NCBI GenBank assembly: GCA_948567375.1
Contig: OX419755.1
Location: forward strand, 43,467,001 to 43,531,000
DNA: 64,000 bases
Origin: Lunularia cruciata
Taxonomy: Eukaryota > Streptophyta > Marchantiopsida > Lunulariales > Lunulariaceae
Reading direction: 5' to 3'
Shown here piece after piece: positions 19,770-31,655 of the stretch. The notes beneath the pieces are model-generated. The model did not search any database and was not told the DNA's origin. It saw only the letters and a program-made list of their open reading frames with translations. Each line of letters opens with the position of its first letter. The stretch's first letter is position 1. A program made the position numbers and the translations under genes.

Positions 19770-22300
19770 CAGTACACTATGCACAGGTGGAGGAACCGGC
19801 ACCAATGGAGCATGCTTTGAAGGGAGAGGAGCCCTAAGTTGGAAAGTTTGCTAGGAAGGCAACCATGGAGCAAGCTCTGAAGAGAGGTGAGTCCTTGAAT
19901 GGGAAGTTTGTTAGTGAAGCAGCCATAGAGCAAACTTTGGAGGAAGAGAGGTTTGTTTTTGCAGTGTGGATTAGGCCGATTGCACAAGGACAATATGAGG
20001 AGAGCCAAGAGCCTCATCAAGCAAGGGTTGATCAGAAAGTTCAAGAGTTTGTAGATGTGTTTCCGAATGATCTGCCAGATTACCCTCTGATCGTGGTATG
20101 CCCTTCAAGATTGAGATATTGCCAAGGAGTACTCCAGTGAGTAGACCAATCTATAGACACTCACCAAAGGAGTTAGAGGAGTTGCAAACAACACTTATGG
20201 AGTTGTTGAAGAAGGACTTCATACAACATAGTACCTCTCCTTGGGGAGCACCACTACTATTTGTTCCAGAGAAAGATGGAGGACTTCATTTGGTATTGAT
20301 TATCGTGGGCTCAATAAGCAAACAATGAAGAATGCATATCCTTTGCCTTGGATTGATGACTTGCTTGATCGATTGAGTGGAGCAAAATACTTTTCCAAAC
20401 TGGATCTTTGAAGTGGTTATTGGCTAATCCCTATTGATAGGGAAGATGTGCAAAAGACTACCTTTTGCATAAGGTATGGGTATTTTGAGTGGAGAGTCCT
20501 ACCTTTTGGGCTCACTAATGCTCCAGTGGTCTTCATGGATCAGATGTATTAAGTGTTGGATGGACTATTGGATTGGTACGTAATGGTATTCTTGGATGAT
20601 TTCTTAATCTATAGCAAGACAAAGGCAGAATATGTGAATCATGTGTGAGAAGTCCTAAGATGACTACAACTATGGAAATTTTACTACAAGAAGTCAAAGT
20701 GTGCTTTTGGGCAAAAGGAAGTTACCTTCTTGGGTCACAAGATCTCATCAGAAGGGATCAAGATGAAAGAGGAGAAAATCAAGGCCATTATTGATTGGAT
20801 TACTTTGAAGGATGCTATAGAAGTACAAGCATTTAATGGATTGGTTAGTTTTTACTGACGGTTCATTCATTGTTATGCTCATGTAGCTGCACCATTGACT
20901 GACCTCTTGGAGAAGACCTCAAGCTTCCAATGGACCACCAAGCACAAAGAAGCATTCTAGAAGTTGAAACATATGGTGTCTTCAAGACCCATCCTTGAAC
21001 CATATGATCCTAAGCTACCTTGTGTGGTTGATTTTGATGCTTCTAACTTTACAATTGGAGCCGTGTTGCAATAGGAATACCCATATGGACTACATCACAT
21101 TGCCTTTGTGTCTTGCCAACTAAATATGGCTGAAAGAAATTATTTTTCTTGAGACTAAGAACAACTTGCAATGGTATATGCCACCAAAGTATGGAGGCAT
21201 TATCTCTTGTGGAAACAAGTGATCATGCAAATTGATCACAAACCATTGTTGCAGACCTTACACTTGGAACACCTAAAGAGTCAATATCATCAATGGGAGG
21301 AATAACTCCAATTGTTTGACATCAAGTTGAGTACAAACCAGGTCAATTCCATGTCATCCTTGATGCTCTATCACAACAACCTGATTTGACATCTCTTCCT
21401 CTCATCACAATAGCAATTACAACGGTGTCAATTGACTCCAAGGTCCAAAACAAGTTTTGGTTAGCTCTACAACAAGATCCCTTCTTTCAAATTGTGCATG
21501 GTCATCTTAGAACATGTGACAAGGAGTCCAACACCTTCTTCTTCAAGGAAGGCCTTTTATTCCACAAGGACCAGATCTATATTCCAGCCAAAGGTGATAT
21601 CCAACTTGTATGCCTTCAAGAACCCCATGATTTACCAATAGTTGGGCACATGGGTATGGACAAGACCTTCGGTTCCCTCCAACGCCAATGGTGGTGGCCC
21701 AACATGTCACAAGATGTTCAAGAGTTTGTCTGATCGTGTGAGAGTTGCCAACATAACAAGGCCAACAACCAGAAGCCCAATGGACTCCTTCAACCACTCC
21801 CTATTCTATCCACTTGATGGGAACATATGAGCTTGGATCTCATTATATACTTGCCCCAAACAAAGCAAGGACACACAGCAATTATGATGTTTGTGGTGCC
21901 AAGCAAATCCACTTGGCACCAACCGTTGATATTGTGGATGCTCCAACCTTAGCACAAATCTACTTTGACAATGTCTTCAAGCATCATGGAATGCCATGTG
22001 TACTCATCTTCGACCATGATCCTCAATTCACCGGGAAGTTTTGGCAAGCACTCTTCCAAATAATTGGTACCAAGCTTACTTTGTCCATAGCCTATTATCC
22101 TCAAACTAATAATAGGCTATATTGTCAATGTCCACCATACCAATTAGGATGAATGTCTTGCAGTTGTAGAATTTGCCTACAATAATTCCAAATAGGCAAG
22201 CACCGCATTTTCCTCCTTCTTTCTCAATTTTGGCCAAGATCCGCTTGTTCCAGATTTTCTTCTTACTCCTCCTCCATCTTAGGTCCCTCATACTTCAACC
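19770..22300 (+). pseudogene. Gypsy pol: linker, RT, RNase H, integrase, broken
   Basis: 19800-19945 encodes acidic repeats (GKFVSEAAIEQTLEEE type). RT runs from about 20098 ([26 protein letters not shown]) through the FLDD catalytic box near 20591-20602. RNase H runs to about 21400. Integrase includes HMGMDKT and the LAPTVDIVDAPTL region; the second catalytic Asp is in FDHDPQF (22009-22029), and the Glu that should follow YPQTN is not recognisable. Many stops and frameshifts. Confidence 0.85.
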
Positions 22301-22489
22301 TTCTTGACCACCATATCCCAATCTCTCCAACAAGCCAAATCTCACCTCCTTTTTGCTCAAAATTGTCAAAAACAATATGTAGACCACCATCGTTGTGATC
22401 TCACCTTTGAAGTTGGTGATAAAGTCATGTTATCTTCTTGTAATCTACCCCTCCCACTTGATACCCAAGTTTGTAAACTTGCCTATAAT

Positions 22490-22762
22490 AAAGAAAAGGC
22501 GACCATGTAGGAAAAATGAAGGATGGGAAGACCCCATCAAGCCGTACAAGGGAGAGACAAAAAAGGTAACATGGGGCTAAGCCCCAATAGAGTCTGTATG
22601 AGAAATCTGCCCTACCGCACCTAAGATATCCAAACTATGCAAGTCGTATGGTCTACACACAACTAGAGCATCCAAAGAAACATCACCTAATGTGATTGCT
22701 CTCCTATGGATTGCACCAGTCACTGTTCTCTGTAGAGCAATGGACACACGCTGTCTAAAATA
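22490..22762 (-). mobile_element. LINE 3' tail, copy 2, inserted in G1 with target duplication
   Basis: It is flanked by TGCCTATAAT at 22480-22489 and 22763-22772 (the right copy is repeated once more at 22779 as part of a 16-bp tandem). The minus strand reads, without break, RVSIALQRTV, GAIHRRAITLGDVSLDAL, VCRPYDLHSLDILG to a stop, the C-terminus of a LINE protein, then a conserved 3' UTR. It is strongly 5'-truncated, as LINE copies often are. Confidence 0.8.
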
Positions 22763-22789
22763 TGCCTATAATTGGATCTGCCTATAATT

Positions 22790-23110
22790 GGATAGGACCC
22801 TTTGAGGTCATCCAAATCATCTCTCTTGTTGCTTATCAACTTGCCTTACCTTGTCATATGTGCATCCACCTTGTTTGTCACATTTCCAAGTTGAAACCCT
22901 TTGTTCCTAACCCATCTTCTTTTTCCTCTTGTGTCCAACCTCCTCCTCTTCCCATCCCTATCAATGATCATGAGGAGTACAAAGTTGATTGCATCCTTGC
23001 ACATTGCCACATTCAACAAGGACGCCAACAACATATGGAATACAAGGTCCTTTGGAAAGGGTATCCCCTTCATGATGCCACATGGGAACCTCTTTCTCAC
23101 CTCCAGAATG
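22790..23110 (+). pseudogene. Gypsy chromodomain (end of G1 integrase)
   Basis: After the LINE insert the frame resumes: WIGPFEVIQII, HVCHISKLKPF-like text, then EEYKVDCILAHCHIQQGRQQ, YKVLWKGYP and TWEPLSHL. This is the chromodomain that in chromoviruses guides integration to marked chromatin. The aromatic cage is not complete by eye. After LQNA the tail is interrupted by the cox3 insert. Confidence 0.85.
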
Positions 23111-23172
23111 CATGGATGCGTATAGTCCGGTGGACTATATGCATTGTCTTATGTCCTTCACAAGTTCCACAA

Positions 23173-23380
23173 CCATGAAACCCTGTAGCTAAAAAAAACA
23201 TAAAACCATAAATTCCATTGGAAATAGTGAAGGGGGCCTCTATATATTCAATTCCTTGAAACCCAATAAAGACTAGAGCCAAGAAAATGGTAGCTATTAA
23301 AGCGTAAACTGCTTGTTGTTCTAAACTTGCAAGTATAGCATGATGAGCCCAAGTTACGGCAGCTCCAGATGAAAGTATCT
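23173..23380 (-). pseudogene. cox3: Mitochondrial cox3 fragment (NUMT) inside G1
   Basis: The minus strand reads without a stop for about 69 codons as the middle of cytochrome c oxidase subunit [48 protein letters not shown] and FFLATGFHG. In the mitochondrion this protein is a membrane subunit of complex IV. Here it is a nuclear copy in the untranslated tail of a Gypsy element, with no start or end, so it is a transferred fragment rather than a gene. The open frame suggests it is either recent or short enough to have escaped stops. Confidence 0.85.
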
Positions 23381-23436
23381 AGGAGTTTGAAGCTTCAATG
23401 GCAACGAGGACATCACCAACTAGTAGTGGGGGAATA

Positions 23437-23743
23437 TGTAACAATATGGAGTTTAGCAATTAAGTTAGTAGGGCTAAGAAAGTAGTAAATAAGACAAATT
23501 AAGTCAGAATGTTCCAAAAGTATCTAGAAAGCTTCTTGGGAAGCTTCTCGGCTAGCTTAGTTTGCACTTCAAGTAAGTAGCTTCTAGAAGGAAGCTTCTT
23601 GAGAAGCTTCTCAAAAGCCTTGTATGATCCCTATAAATACAAGAGCCAAAGCTCATGCTAGGCATTTGTAGTTTTCCCTCATTCAAGTATCCCAATGTGA
23701 GCTTCCATTCTCCTATTTCTCTCCTTGGTCACGGTCTTTTACA
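23437..23743 (+). repeat. G1 3' LTR
   Basis: It follows the purine tract AGTAGTGGGGGAATA. It runs from TGTAACAATATGGAG to GGTCTTTTACA. A dense TTCTAGAA...GAAGCTTC...GAAGCTTC cluster lies at 23580-23610, about 20 bases before TATAAATA (near 23632). Confidence 0.87.
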
Positions 23744-23748
23744 AGTGA

Positions 23749-25920
23749 GTTGTTGGAAGATATGATAGAAGGAGGAACTACAATTATATTCTCCTTCATG
23801 TTGCATAGGAATGTGCACTCTCATAGATAGAGAGAATGTGGAATCCCCAGCCACTTCCACCATCCAACTCCACCATCCAACATATTTTAGTGTACATTCA
23901 TACTTATCTAAGGAAATAATGAAATACCACAAGGTACGCAAAGAATGTGCTAGAATCAAGAAGTTTGTACCTATTGAGGAGACCTATAGTATGAAGAATC
24001 CTTGCAAGAAGGTGCTTTCAATGAGATCTAAAATTCAAGCTTCTAAGAAATGAAAATGAACTAACCAATTAATTGATATGTTGTCTAGCAAAAGTGGAAG
24101 CAAAGATGCCCATGGAAGCATATAAGCGCTTGGAAAAAAAAGATGATACAATGGAAAAAATTGGTCAATCTGCATCATAAACCAGGAGTGATTTGGGAAG
24201 GCATTTTTGATAGATAATGTAGGATTGGGAAGTGATGATTCCTTCATCTACACTTTGTCACCCACACCAAATGATGAGTTAGATGATGTAGATCGTAATA
24301 GAAAAGCAAAAATTTTCCCAAAATCAAATGAAGATGTGGACATGGGAGTATATTTAGCAAAAGGAAAGGAGGTAGAGGAAGAAGATAAGGAAATCCCTAG
24401 TGCAAAGCTAAAGAAGACATAGACAAAGTTATTAACCTTCATCAACCTTGTCTTGGGAACACCCAACAACAAAGTTGGGTTGTTGAGAACAAAGCAAGAT
24501 GAAAAACCATTGTGTAAGGATGAAAGACCAGCTATGGTGGAAAGTTATCAAATTATTGAGCCGGTCACCAAGGCCAATACCCTCAAAATGAAAGAGGAAG
24601 AGTCCACAAGAGGACAATTGCACAATGAAAAAATTGCAGCAGAAGCCAATAATATTGCCATAGCCCACAAGGAAAGGAGGAAAGACCATCAAAATCAATC
24701 TACAAATGCATGGTTAGATAGACAAAGAAAACCAGTATAATTGAGCACATCTATGCCCTATAAAACACAAAAGCAATTTTCTCTTGTGGTTGATGGAAAT
24801 ATACATTATCAACATTATCATGCCCACAATGGAGGACTCAGAAGAATTCTCGCCATTCTATCAAGAACTTGATCCTACTATTAATGACCTAGCAACATTT
24901 GTACAACACATGCATAATTTTGCTCAAATGATGCTGAAAGAGAAAGCCTTACTTTGCAGTGAGGTAGATCAAGTCAAACAAGAGTTCACAACAAAAGAAG
25001 AGGATTGCAAAGAGAAGAATCAGATGTTGGAAACATTTTGGAGGGAAGAATTGGCATGACAAGAGCAACATGAAGTGGTCATATAATTCTTGCAAGCAAA
25101 CATCACCACCCATGATGACAAGTTCTTTGAACAATGAGCCTAACATGAAGACTAAATACAAGCATGTGATAAAGAAGTGACAACTCTATGAAAAATTGGA
25201 GGAAGCCGGAACCAAGATGGCTGTAGTTGAAGTATGCTACAAAAAATTACAAGGAGTTTACCAATCTTTGTGTGAAAGAACTCACTATGAGTCTTAAGCG
25301 TCAAAAAGAGAAAAAAGCCAAATTGATGACCAAGATTTGTAATGAGATGATGAAAGAAATCCAAAGTGAGCGTACAAGCATGGCAAACAAACAAGCAAGT
25401 CTACTTTTGATAGTGAAGCACATTGCCACTCAATTCCTTCAATTATTGTGATGAATTGCAGCCAAGCAACCAAGTTCTAAGAGGTTGAAGGATCTCAAGA
25501 TGTAGGTCAATGCACTAGAAAGGAAAGCATGTACATACAACTAGCTCAAGGCATTGGTGATCAAACTACATGCTCATTCCACAACTAAGTTCAAAGAAGG
25601 AACAACTAGTTTTGGATAAGTCATTAAAAGTTACCAAAAGGAGCTCATATAGGTCATCCAACTATGCAAAGGAGAAGGAAGTCTGTCTCAAGTGCCACCT
25701 GAGCATAACAAAAACAAGTAGTAGCTTCCTACAAAATGACATGTGGCAACTTTGTACAAGATAAACATTGAGAACTTAGTAAAAAAATTATCACAACTTA
25801 TCTTGTAGTTAGGATAGGGTAGGATAGATTTCATAGTCATTGATCAAGGTCCTTTGTATCTTTATGAAGTATTTATCTATTTTAGTGTATATGTATCTAT
25901 ATGAAGTATGTATATATTTC
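23749..25920 (+). pseudogene. Degenerate ORFs of a charged, coiled-coil-like protein
   Basis: A run of plus-strand open pieces (23811-24053, 24207-24422, 24453-24740, 24784-25059, 25227-25451, 25570-25764), rich in Lys, Glu and Gln, with heptad-like stretches such as SEVDQVKQEFTTKEEDCKEK. They lie in order and probably derive from one long protein now cut by stops. I do not recognise the family. Its flavour resembles the C-terminal ORFs of element D (32351-33991), but I cannot show homology. Confidence 0.35.
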
Positions 25921-25933
25921 ATATATAGTTAGT

Positions 25934-26512
25934 GAAAGAAGGCAACCATGTAGAAAAAATGAAGGATGGGAAGACCCCATCAAGCCATACAAGGAAGGGA
26001 CAAAAAAGGTAAATGGGTCTAAACCCCAATAGATTCTATATGAGAAATTTTCCCTACCACACCTAAGATATCCGAGCTATGCAAGTTGTACAATCTACAC
26101 ACAAGTGGAGCATCCAAAGAAACTTAATGTGATTGCTATCCTATGGATTGCACTAGCCACTACCCTCTGTAGAGAAATGGACACATGTTGTTTAAAATAT
26201 GCTACAAAGTATGAGAGTGAGAGTGGTACCCCTTGACGCCTAATAGGATAAGCTCTCACACACTCCTTGACAAATGTGTCAAATGCCATGTCCATCGCTC
26301 TATATAACTCCAAGGCTAGAGGAACAAAGAGGTGACCTTGCTGCATGCCCCTATACTTGCAGACCCTACAACCTGCTGCTGCACTTGCTGCCCATCCAGG
26401 GAGATGGATAATCACTCCCTCTAGAATTGTATCTTGTGTAGGGTCCGTAACCGCAACATCCGCTTCTATCACATGATCATCTTGGATCAAGTATAAGTCT
26501 GTAAGTTTATAA
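25934..26512 (-). mobile_element. LINE 3' tail, copy 3, longest, with target duplication
   Basis: It is flanked by ATAGTTAGT at 25925-25933 and 26513-26521. The minus frame from 26490 to 26095 encodes MIQDDHVIEADVAV, GWAASAAAGCRVCKYRGMQQ, GHLFVPLALELY, FDTFVKEC, LSLSYFVAYFKQHVSISLQR and ASAIHR. This matches the post-RT C-terminal domain of a LINE group (xFVPLxxExY...SxALQRxxAxA). A frameshift follows; the 3' UTR matches the other copies. Confidence 0.8.
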
Positions 26513-26521
26513 ATAGTTAGT

Positions 26522-28364
26522 TAGGTTACAAGATGAAGGTCTTGTGTCAGCCTACTACCTACAAGACAAGAAGATGAGGGGGCTGCTCCATGCGAGCCAC
26601 ACCTACTTAGATTTGATGAGGATAAGATAAGTAAACAAGATGTGATTAACATTGAGCAGCTTAAATGTAATTAAAAGATTTCCAATACATTTTAGCCATT
26701 GGATTCCTTTGGCAGCTAAGTAGGGACACATAAAAGGCATAAGCCCAATTTTCACTTGGTGCATCTTTCTTTGTAGTAAATGAAGTTTATACCATCAAGA
26801 TAATCTTATTTGTGTTTATGTATTAGTTTGTGCCTTGTATGAATGATTGTGTGTTTAATTATTGGAAGTGAGGGATTTTGATGGAGGAGAAGAAGCACTT
26901 GAGTGAAAGGTCTCATTTTTATAGAATTAGAGTATCCACTTCTAGGTTTCTTGTAGAGGTCAAGGAAGATACGTTGATAGATTGCCAAATATCTTGAGTA
27001 TCATGCAATAACTCAAAATTACAGAATAAGCAAAATGATATGATTGTTACTCTTGTGATGTCATATATTTTAGGAAGGATATAATACTACTTGATAATCA
27101 TAGTTATTTGGGTGACTAGGCCCTTGGAGGACCCTACCCCATCTTTGTGTATGCATTTTAGGATATTACTTGAGGGCTTTGTAACACTATTGATCTCATA
27201 GAACCACAAACTCCATGATGCAAGCAAAGATTATAGCACCTATGATTGTCTCAACAATGTAATCTTGAATCCAAATGTGCAAATAGGAATACAAAGAACT
27301 CCAAGGTGAAGTGACTTTCATTACAAATAAACCATCACATTTAAGAATCCTTTGGATTAGATCTATAGTGAGCGTGATTATTTGTAATTTTATCTTTTGT
27401 AGTGTGCTAAAGATGGTGATATTAGACTCTTATAGAAATAACTTTGCCCAAGAGGTTAAACAAAAAATAATAGAAAATCATCCTTGGGAAATTTTATCTT
27501 ACTTTTAGTTATCTCCAACATATATCTTTGTGGAATTGACCAATTCTTACCACATTGTTACAAATTTGAATGACACTTGGTTGTTATATGCATGCTAAAA
27601 CTATGGATTCAACAATGGAAGATTACAAATCTTTAGCCCAAGCAAAAATAAAGGAGGAGAAATCTAGTGTTTGTGCAGATAAAGCATCTATTGTCTACTA
27701 TAATAGCAATTGGAGAGATAAAATATCCCTCTTCCATCTTAATCACATACCTTTCCAAGACTAACCTATCAACAACCACAAAATAAGAGGAAAGTAGAGG
27801 TGCTAAGAGAGCTTACCTACCCAAAATAGTATAGGTGGATATTAGATATACCCCTTTACACAAGGTAGGTAAAGATATTTTTCTATGTGCTTAATCTCTC
27901 ATCACATATTTAAATGTCATTGGACAAATGAAATCACCAAAATTTCTTATGATCCTCTTATCAAAAGCTCTCAAAATTTATGGGAAGTCAAAGAAGAGTG
28001 AAATGCATGAAGAGGTCAGTTGGCAAGAAATACTATAGACGAGCATACCAAATACCACATAGAAATTCCCTAGTAGAGGAATATCATTCATATGAAGAAT
28101 ATCTTCTATAAAGGCAATGCTTAAGAATAGGGTGACAAAATCCTCAAATGTTATTGGTACTCAAAGAATACCTAAACAATCTATAAATATGGTATACCTC
28201 TTTATAAGTTGGGATGAAGAGTGATACCTAAAAGAGACCATGTTCCACACTATCATACCATTTTCAATGTTGAAGCTAGTTTTCTTGGTAGATTATTGAG
28301 TTAACGATTGAGTACTTATCCAAGTTGAGCGTGATTCAAGTGTATACTAAACTAATTACTTCAA
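26522..28364. other. No recognised gene
   Basis: AT-rich. The short ORFs 27311-27508 and 27570-27764 show no family. Nothing else is supportable. Confidence 0.5.
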
Positions 28365-28720
28365 AGAAGTGAGGTAAGGGGGAAATTGGATGCAAGAATT
28401 GAAAGCATTGGTGATATCTCCAAGCTTGATGGGGTTTTTGGTATATATGATCCCTCTTACTTGAGGTTTCTTTCAATTGTGTAGATTGGATACAAAAGCT
28501 ATGCTCAATTTGTTGCGCATTTGACACATGGCAGATTATGTGAGAAGTGAGGTAAGGGGGAAATTGGATGCATGAATCGAAGGCATTGGTGGTCACTCTA
28601 AGATTAGTGGGATTTTTGGTATCTATAATCACTACTACTCAATTTCTCTTTTAATTGTGTTGATTGAATGCAAAAGACAATCTTAATTTGACAATGGACA
28701 AACAATATGCAAAAGTACTA
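28365..28720 (+). repeat. Diverged tandem duplication, period about 180 bp
   Basis: GAAGTGAGGTAAGGGGGAAA occurs at about 28366 and 28545. Each is followed by TTGGATGCA, GGCATTGGTG (or variant), TTTTTGGTAT and an AATTGTGT-TTGA stretch. Non-coding. Confidence 0.75.
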
Positions 28721-28864
28721 CGTAAATTTCTCAAATTTTAGTCAATTTGAGATAGTGGGTGTTTGATTTGAAGCCAAGGAGGTGAAATTAGAGTCAATTT
28801 GGCCCAAGTTGACATTCGGTAGTCAGCCAACTATAATGGAGGTCTATTAGATTAGTAAAGGTTA

Positions 28865-29065
28865 TCCAAGTTAGAGGTTTCTCAAGTTTGCCTGAATTGC
28901 CTCATCTAATGCTTGAGTTGGTGAAGGTTAGCCAAATTTAGAAAGGGTTCAAATTGGCAAGAAAGTTAGAGGATGATCAAGTTTGCCTAAATTTCCCTAG
29001 CTAATGCTTGAGTTGGTAGAGGTTAGCCAAATTTGTAAACAATTCAAATTGGCAAGAAGAAATGT
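28865..29065 (+). repeat. Tandem duplication, period about 108 bp
   Basis: Two units share GTTAGAGG, TCAAGTTTGCCT, CTAATGCTTGAGTTGGT, GGTTAGCCAAATTT and TTCAAATTGGCAAGA in order. Confidence 0.75.
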
Positions 29066-29204
29066 CTCATTTTGGAATTTAGAGGCTTCAAGGCATAAGC
29101 TGGTGGGCTAGAGCGGCTACAAGGGCCAACAAGCCAATTTTGTTGGTTGGTAGGTTATAGTACTTGTATGGAAAATCTATCCATCCTTCAAGATTGTGCA
29201 CAAT

Positions 29205-29262
29205 AAGGTTTGAACCCTAGATCTTCTATTCCTAGACTAGTGCCCTAGCCAGTTATCCACCT
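29205..29262 (-). repeat. tRNA-like head, probably of a SINE
   Basis: The minus strand has an A-box-like AACTGGCTAGGGCACTAG (29239-29256) and a B box GGTTCAAACC (29216-29207) at tRNA-like spacing. The acceptor stem is not complete, so this is not a working tRNA gene. The DNA after it (29204 downward) would be the SINE body; its end was not found. Confidence 0.5.
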
Positions 29263-29991
29263 TTACTTGTTGTCCTAATGACTAGTAGATTGATACATAT
29301 ACTTATGTAGCTTTGGCTAGGAGAGGATGTTTGATCCCATCCTAGGTGATCCTAGTAGCATAGGAGTAGACAAGCACTCTTATTATATCAAATGCTGAAT
29401 GATGACATAGTCAATCAGGTTTTGATTTGTGGGATGGAGGTTTACCATTTTGATTTCATTTAATTTTGATTTATCCCCTCCATTCTCTACTTCTTGTTTT
29501 TGCACCATATTTGTGTAAGGTGCCTTGATATTTAGAGCATTTGTGCTCTAGTGTGCTCTTGATAGTGAGGCTAGAGTGATGATCAATCAGACTGCCTATG
29601 TTGTTGTTTGATGAGGTAGGAAATGATGGCATATAGACCATGAGAGTGCATGTTGTGATGGTAGATTATAGGTTGCCAATCCTCCTAGTGTAGTTTTCAT
29701 AGTTAGAGTTACACTAGTGGATGGTTCTTGGTGGTTATAGTTGCAGTTTGGAGTACATAATCATGATGGAGTTCTCCAAGGATTGTAAGGGAGATTTTAC
29801 TATAGTACATAATGGATTTATAGAGATTGCCACTCAATCTCAACTTGTATCTTAGGTCCCATTGAGGGAGGAGATTGATTTCTGGTTTGGAGTTTGATAT
29901 AAGAGTTGATTCAATTGAGATTGCACTTGGTGTTGCAATGTAAATCTTATCCATGTCCCACAACAACAATGCAAACACAACTCAATGATAC

Positions 29992-30409
29992 CATAAAAGA
30001 CCAAGATCAAGGAGAGAAATAAGAGAATGTAAGATCACATTGAGACACTTGAGTGTGAGAAACTCCAAATGCCTAGCATGAGCTTTGGCTTTGATATTTA
30101 TAGAGAGAATACAAGGCTATTGAGAAGCTTCTCAAGAATCTTCCTTGAGCCACTTTCTTGGAGTGCTAGCCAAGTTAACCAAAAAGCTTCTCAAGAAACT
30201 TCCTTCTAGAAATTGCCTATTGGCTTGGCTCCAAGCTAAGCTAGTTGGAAGCTTTTAAAGGTTTTTCTTCAAGAAGCTACCTATTTGGGGTGCAAGCAAA
30301 GCTAGCAAAGAAGCTTCTTAGGTACCTCTAAAATATTCTAGGCTAATTTAACCTATTCCCTACTTTGTTAGCCCTAACTAACTTCATTGCTAAACTCCAT
30401 ATCGTTATA
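29992..30409 (-). repeat. Gypsy LTR (3' LTR of G2)
   Basis: The minus strand runs from a worn TATAACGATATGGAG to GGTCTTTTATG. It contains the unit series with GAAGCTTC and TTCTAGAA and a GATATTTATAG box. On the 3' side it is followed at once by TGGTATCA, which looks like a primer binding site. Confidence 0.8.
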
Positions 30410-31086
30410 TATTTCCCAAAGCTAGTTGGTAATGTCCTTGTCACCATTGAAGCATCAAACTCTTTTATGGCCATTTATGCATTTTGGAGATGAGACAAAG
30501 GTTCCAATGTGGCATCATGAAGGAGATATCCTTTCCAAAGGACCTTGTACTCCATATGTTGTTGGCAACCTTGTTGATGATGCGCAAGGATACAATCAAC
30601 TTTGTACTCTTCATGATCATTGATAGGATGGAGAGAGGAGGAGGTTGGACACAAGAGGAAAAAGAAGATGGGTTAGGAACAAAGAGTTTCAACTTGGAAA
30701 TGTGACAGATAGGGTGGATGCACATATGACAAGGCAAGGCAAGTTGACAAGCACCAAGAGAGATGATTTGGGTGACATCAAAGTATCATATCCAATTAGG
30801 AGTGAGTTTATATATTTGGGTATCAAGCGGGAGAAGAAGGTTACTAAAGGAGAGCATGACCTTATCACCCACTTGAAAGATGAGATTATGATGATGGTGG
30901 TCTGCATATTGTTTTTGCCAATTCAGAGCAACAAGGAGATGAGATTTAGCTAGTTGGAGGGATTGGGATATGGTGGTCAAGAAGGTGGAAATATGAGGGA
31001 CATGAGGTGGAAGAGGAGCAAGAATTGAATCTAACAAGTGTATCTTGGCCAAAATTGAGGAAGAAAAGAGCGAATCTAGTGCTTGC
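30410..31086 (-). pseudogene. Gypsy G2 integrase end and chromodomain
   Basis: Minus-strand pieces: VGDKVMLSFSNLLLPLDTQI (about 30840), CHISKLKLFVPNPSSF, and a chromodomain with a damaged EEYE region, then WSTRSFGKD. Several frameshifts. It is cut at 31086 by element D and resumes at 34840 with the same sequence. Confidence 0.8.
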
Positions 31087-31655
31087 TGTGGTGCCCACAT
31101 TTTTTGTTTTTTTTCTATTTATTAGCACTTGAGGGAAGAAGTAAGCATGGAAAGCCAAATTGTGAAAGAAGTAATGGACGGAAGTGACTTTGGAGGAAAT
31201 CCAAAGAAGGCAAGATTGAATCCGATGAGGGAGGTATTCAAAAGAGGGGTACAACAGAAAAAGTCTAAAGAGCATCATCTTCGGGTCGGAAAGTGCAAGT
31301 AATACAAAGACCATCTAACAACCTTGGTATGTGGCAAGAAAGAACACTTCAAGAAACGGCAAAGGCAGAAGAAGCATGTCTTGATAGTGACAAGATAGCA
31401 ACACGCAAAAGAGGGGAAGTCAAATTTGAAATAGATTGAAGAATGATTGCAATTTGGGGTAATATAAAATTGCGATTGCGCAGGGACAAGTTGAATATGC
31501 CAAGTAAATTTCCAATTCCTTTGAGTAGTTGTCCTGCAGTAATGCGTGTTTGGAAGCCAATTGATAGTGCAATTTTCCAAAATCTAGAAGGGGTTAGAGT
31601 GTCTTGTCCAAGAGAAGGCATAGTCTTTCAATGCTAAAGAACAAGAGAGCAGATC

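Larger units (their letters stand above)
18438..23743 (+). mobile_element. Gypsy chromovirus G1, with both LTRs
   Basis: The order is 5' LTR, PBS relic, gag, protease/linker, RT, RNase H, integrase, chromodomain, 3' LTR. The flanks AATGA (18433-18437) and AGTGA (23744-23748) are a likely 5-bp target duplication with one change. It is old: all ORFs carry stops. Two later inserts interrupt it: a LINE tail (22490-22762) and a cox3-derived segment (about 23111-23380). Confidence 0.87.

Noticed and set aside
23097-23282. 61-codon minus ORF as a working cox3 gene
   Set aside because: It is an internal fragment without start or end, embedded in a Gypsy tail.
29205-29262. Functional tRNA gene
   Set aside because: The acceptor stem and a proper anticodon arm are not complete.
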